The notes beneath the pieces are model-generated. The model was not told where the DNA came from. It saw only the letters and a program-made list of their open reading frames with translations, and did no database searches. A stretch of 64,000 bases of DNA from an uncultured Lachnospiraceae bacterium. Its GTDB lineage: Bacteria > Bacillota > Clostridia > Lachnospirales > Lachnospiraceae. The stretch lies in assembly GCA_902789175.1 (NCBI GenBank), contig CADANF010000013.1:1-64000 (forward strand), read 5' to 3'. Positions 62,583 to 64,000 of this stretch are shown here, piece by piece. Every line of letters begins with the position of its first letter. The stretch's first letter is position 1. Position numbers and translations under genes: made by a program.

Positions 62583-64000
62583 CTATACAAATTCTCCAGT
62601 AACACCATTACCTGTGTTTGGAACCATTATTGACCAAATAAGGTCCGCTACAAAAAGCAGCAGGAGGATGGCACATAATATTTTTCTCTTTTTTGTATCC
62701 ATCTTAATATACTGATCATCAAGCCATGGAGATATCACATAGGTAAAGGCAAAACCGGCAAACCCAAACAGAAGCACCCCTTCAAGACAGATTCTTCCGT
62801 TCAGATTCATAAAATAACCTTTATAATCCCACCATTTTGTATTAAACATCTTCTCTAAAATCCAAGATGCAAAATACTCCAGGCTTCCACACAAGCTCAT
62901 TGCCCCTACAAAGAGTTTTCCAGGTTTTTCTCTAAGAGGTCTTAGACAAACCATAATAAGCAAACCTCCGCATCCATATATAGGAAGCCATGGGCCATGC
63001 ATTGTTCCTCTGTTAACAAATTGTCCCGTCATTGCCAGATAGAATACAAACTCCCATACCCAGCCTACAAGAGAATATGTAAAGAACAATTCCACAATCG
63101 AAAGGAAACTATATTTTCTTCTATAATCCCTCTTTAAGTTCTCCACATGAGGAACCTTAATGTCAAATGACTCTTCACCTGACGGATGTTCTTCCTGAAC
63201 TATATGCTGTATATCCAAAGCATCATCATTAAGAAGAAGTCTTAAGTTCTCAGGAAGAGCCTTTTTTACTTTTTTTCTTAAAGTCATATATAACTCTGCA
63301 TTTACACATTCAAAATATGAATTTGTAAAGAAGAGGCCAGCTATATTAAGAGTAAAAAAGGATAAAACAAACCATGGGAAAAATGTTACATCCAAAACAA
63401 ATACATTCCACTTTTCCTTTTTCATCATTTCTTTGGATAAAGCAAATGCATCTTTTGTTTTTATTTTGGGATTTTCAGCTAAAATGTAAGGAATCATTCT
63501 GTATTCGTAACATTTAATAATTCCTCCCACAATGGTAAGATCCCAAAGAATCTGCCTTAAATATCTTATAAACATTACATGGCTTACATTTATAAGTCGT
63601 TTGTTCTTATAAGTAAAAAGAATCTCTTTAGCTCTTGTTCCTGAATATCTTCTTTGTTCCAGAAAATATCTATTTTTTCCTACTGAAATTACATTTTTAA
63701 TATAAACAAAAGATAAAAATGATATGACCACAAATATAAAAATTATAATGGAACTTCCTATTCTGCCATTAAATACCAGCTGATTGAAACCATTCATAAA
63801 TCCAAAAACAAAAGATTGACTTCCAAGAATTGAATTAACGAATACTGACGCAAATCCAGCCGAATATTTTTCCGTCTTGGTAGGAATCTTTGAAGGATCT
63901 TTTATGGATTTTACCTGGAATATATTTCCAAGAAATTCTCCCAATATATCTGAGTAGTTAAGAGCTCTGTCCTGACCATTTATATAACTGTAGGTACCTT
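62583..64000 (-). CDS. DUF975/CmpB-type multi-pass membrane protein, 5' end outside the window
   Basis: The N-terminal part resembles DUF975 membrane proteins (IKCYEYRMIPYILAENP, then WNVFVLDVTFFPWFVLSFFT). The C-terminal 190 residues resemble the putative ABC transporter type IV (CmpB) domain (GWVWEFVFYLAMTGQFVNRG, HGPWLPIYGCGGLL, WWDY). About ten membrane segments are visible. The frame stays open to the window edge (19 more codons past the TTG at 63944, which has no ribosome binding site), so the true start lies beyond 64000. No function is established for either domain. Confidence 0.75.
   Translation of the reverse strand, partial: GTYSYINGQDRALNYSDILGEFLGNIFQVKSIKDPSKIPTKTEKYSAGFASVFVNSILGSQSFVFGFMNGFNQLVFNGRIGSSIIIFIFVVISFLSFVYIKNVISVGKNRYFLEQRRYSGTRAKEILFTYKNKRLINVSHVMFIRYLRQILWDLTIVGGIIKCYEYRMIPYILAENPKIKTKDAFALSKEMMKKEKWNVFVLDVTFFPWFVLSFFTLNIAGLFFTNSYFECVNAELYMTLRKKVKKALPENLRLLLNDDALDIQHIVQEEHPSGEESFDIKVPHVENLKRDYRRKYSFLSIVELFFTYSLVGWVWEFVFYLAMTGQFVNRGTMHGPWLPIYGCGGLLIMVCLRPLREKPGKLFVGAMSLCGSLEYFASWILEKMFNTKWWDYKGYFMNLNGRICLEGVLLFGFAGFAFTYVISPWLDDQYIKMDTKKRKILCAILLLLFVADLIWSIMVPNTGNGVTGEFV

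Noticed and set aside
63942-63944. TTG as start of the DUF975/CmpB-type gene
   Set aside because: The reading frame is open to the window edge and no ribosome binding site precedes the TTG, so the gene is cut by the window.

Overview
The window looks like chromosomal DNA of an AT-rich, Gram-positive member of the Firmicutes, most likely a Lachnospiraceae-type rumen or gut anaerobe (Butyrivibrio-like, inferred). The support is AGGAG-type ribosome binding sites, sigma-A promoters, a T-box, lysine and preQ1 riboswitches, CdaA/CdaR, MoxR-DUF58-transglutaminase, a TrmH-dnaE pair and several protein families known mainly from Clostridia. No phage, insertion sequence transposase or CRISPR array was seen. 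Almost every gene is on the minus strand. Plus-strand exceptions are upp, a tRNA-Thr, a DUF6062-like gene and pyk-sacA.

Layout, left to right: 1-265, a strong rRNA-type promoter firing out of the window and a terminator; 266-1603, a cytoplasmic GH13 amylase; 1716-4572, purB and purA; 4756-7740, a preQ1-riboswitch operon queD-queE-folE followed by a lipid kinase; 7748-9235 thrC; 9425-10246, a cell-wall 3D-domain protein; 10514-12575, a small unknown gene, coaX and dus; 12701-14813, lysine-riboswitch operon dapA-dapB; 14888-15821, a cassette of three overlapping small genes, the middle one with a -1 frameshift; 16087-21636, yfbR, a DUF5662-like gene, dnaE and a TrmH-type methyltransferase; 21718-21790 tRNA-Thr(CGU); 21858-25420 glyA-ftsH; 25599-27962, divergent uraA and upp; 28043-32410, a c-di-AMP operon (two unknown membrane proteins, cdaA, cdaR, sirtuin); 32569-34745, thrS with a T-box whose specifier reads ACU; 34775-37254, an NhaC-type antiporter and an SDR; 37355-39777, an amino acid ABC transporter with an operator-like array upstream.

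The right half continues with 40028-41439, vanZ-like and truA, where the truA tail runs into a large palindromic element; 41506-42243, a cysteine-rich DUF6062-like protein; 42368-47696, a sucrose PTS locus (scrA, an HPr lacking Ser46, an amylosucrase-like GH13 enzyme, a LacI regulator) with a LacI/cre operator; 47867-48799, an alpha/beta hydrolase lacking its nucleophile; 48881-53220, MoxR-DUF58-transglutaminase; 53470-56377, pyk and sucrose-6-phosphate hydrolase; 56465-59090, an ABC-2 exporter; and 59397-64000, a membrane protein (cut by the window edge), a phosphoesterase, a Y-family polymerase, a YolD-like protein and a HAD phosphatase.

Functionally this is mostly core metabolism with RNA-level control: lysine, queuosine precursor and threonyl-tRNA are each sensed by a leader. 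Sucrose is imported and phosphorylated by ScrA. It can then be split by SacA, which is encoded next to pyruvate kinase, while the GH13 enzyme of the PTS operon has an open substrate question. I found no clearly new multi-gene defence or mobile system. The least explained pieces are the small-gene cassette at 14.9-16.0 kb, the unknown membrane proteins ahead of cdaA, and the palindrome at the truA terminus. Several starts were moved to the ATG that follows a good ribosome binding site; each entry says why.
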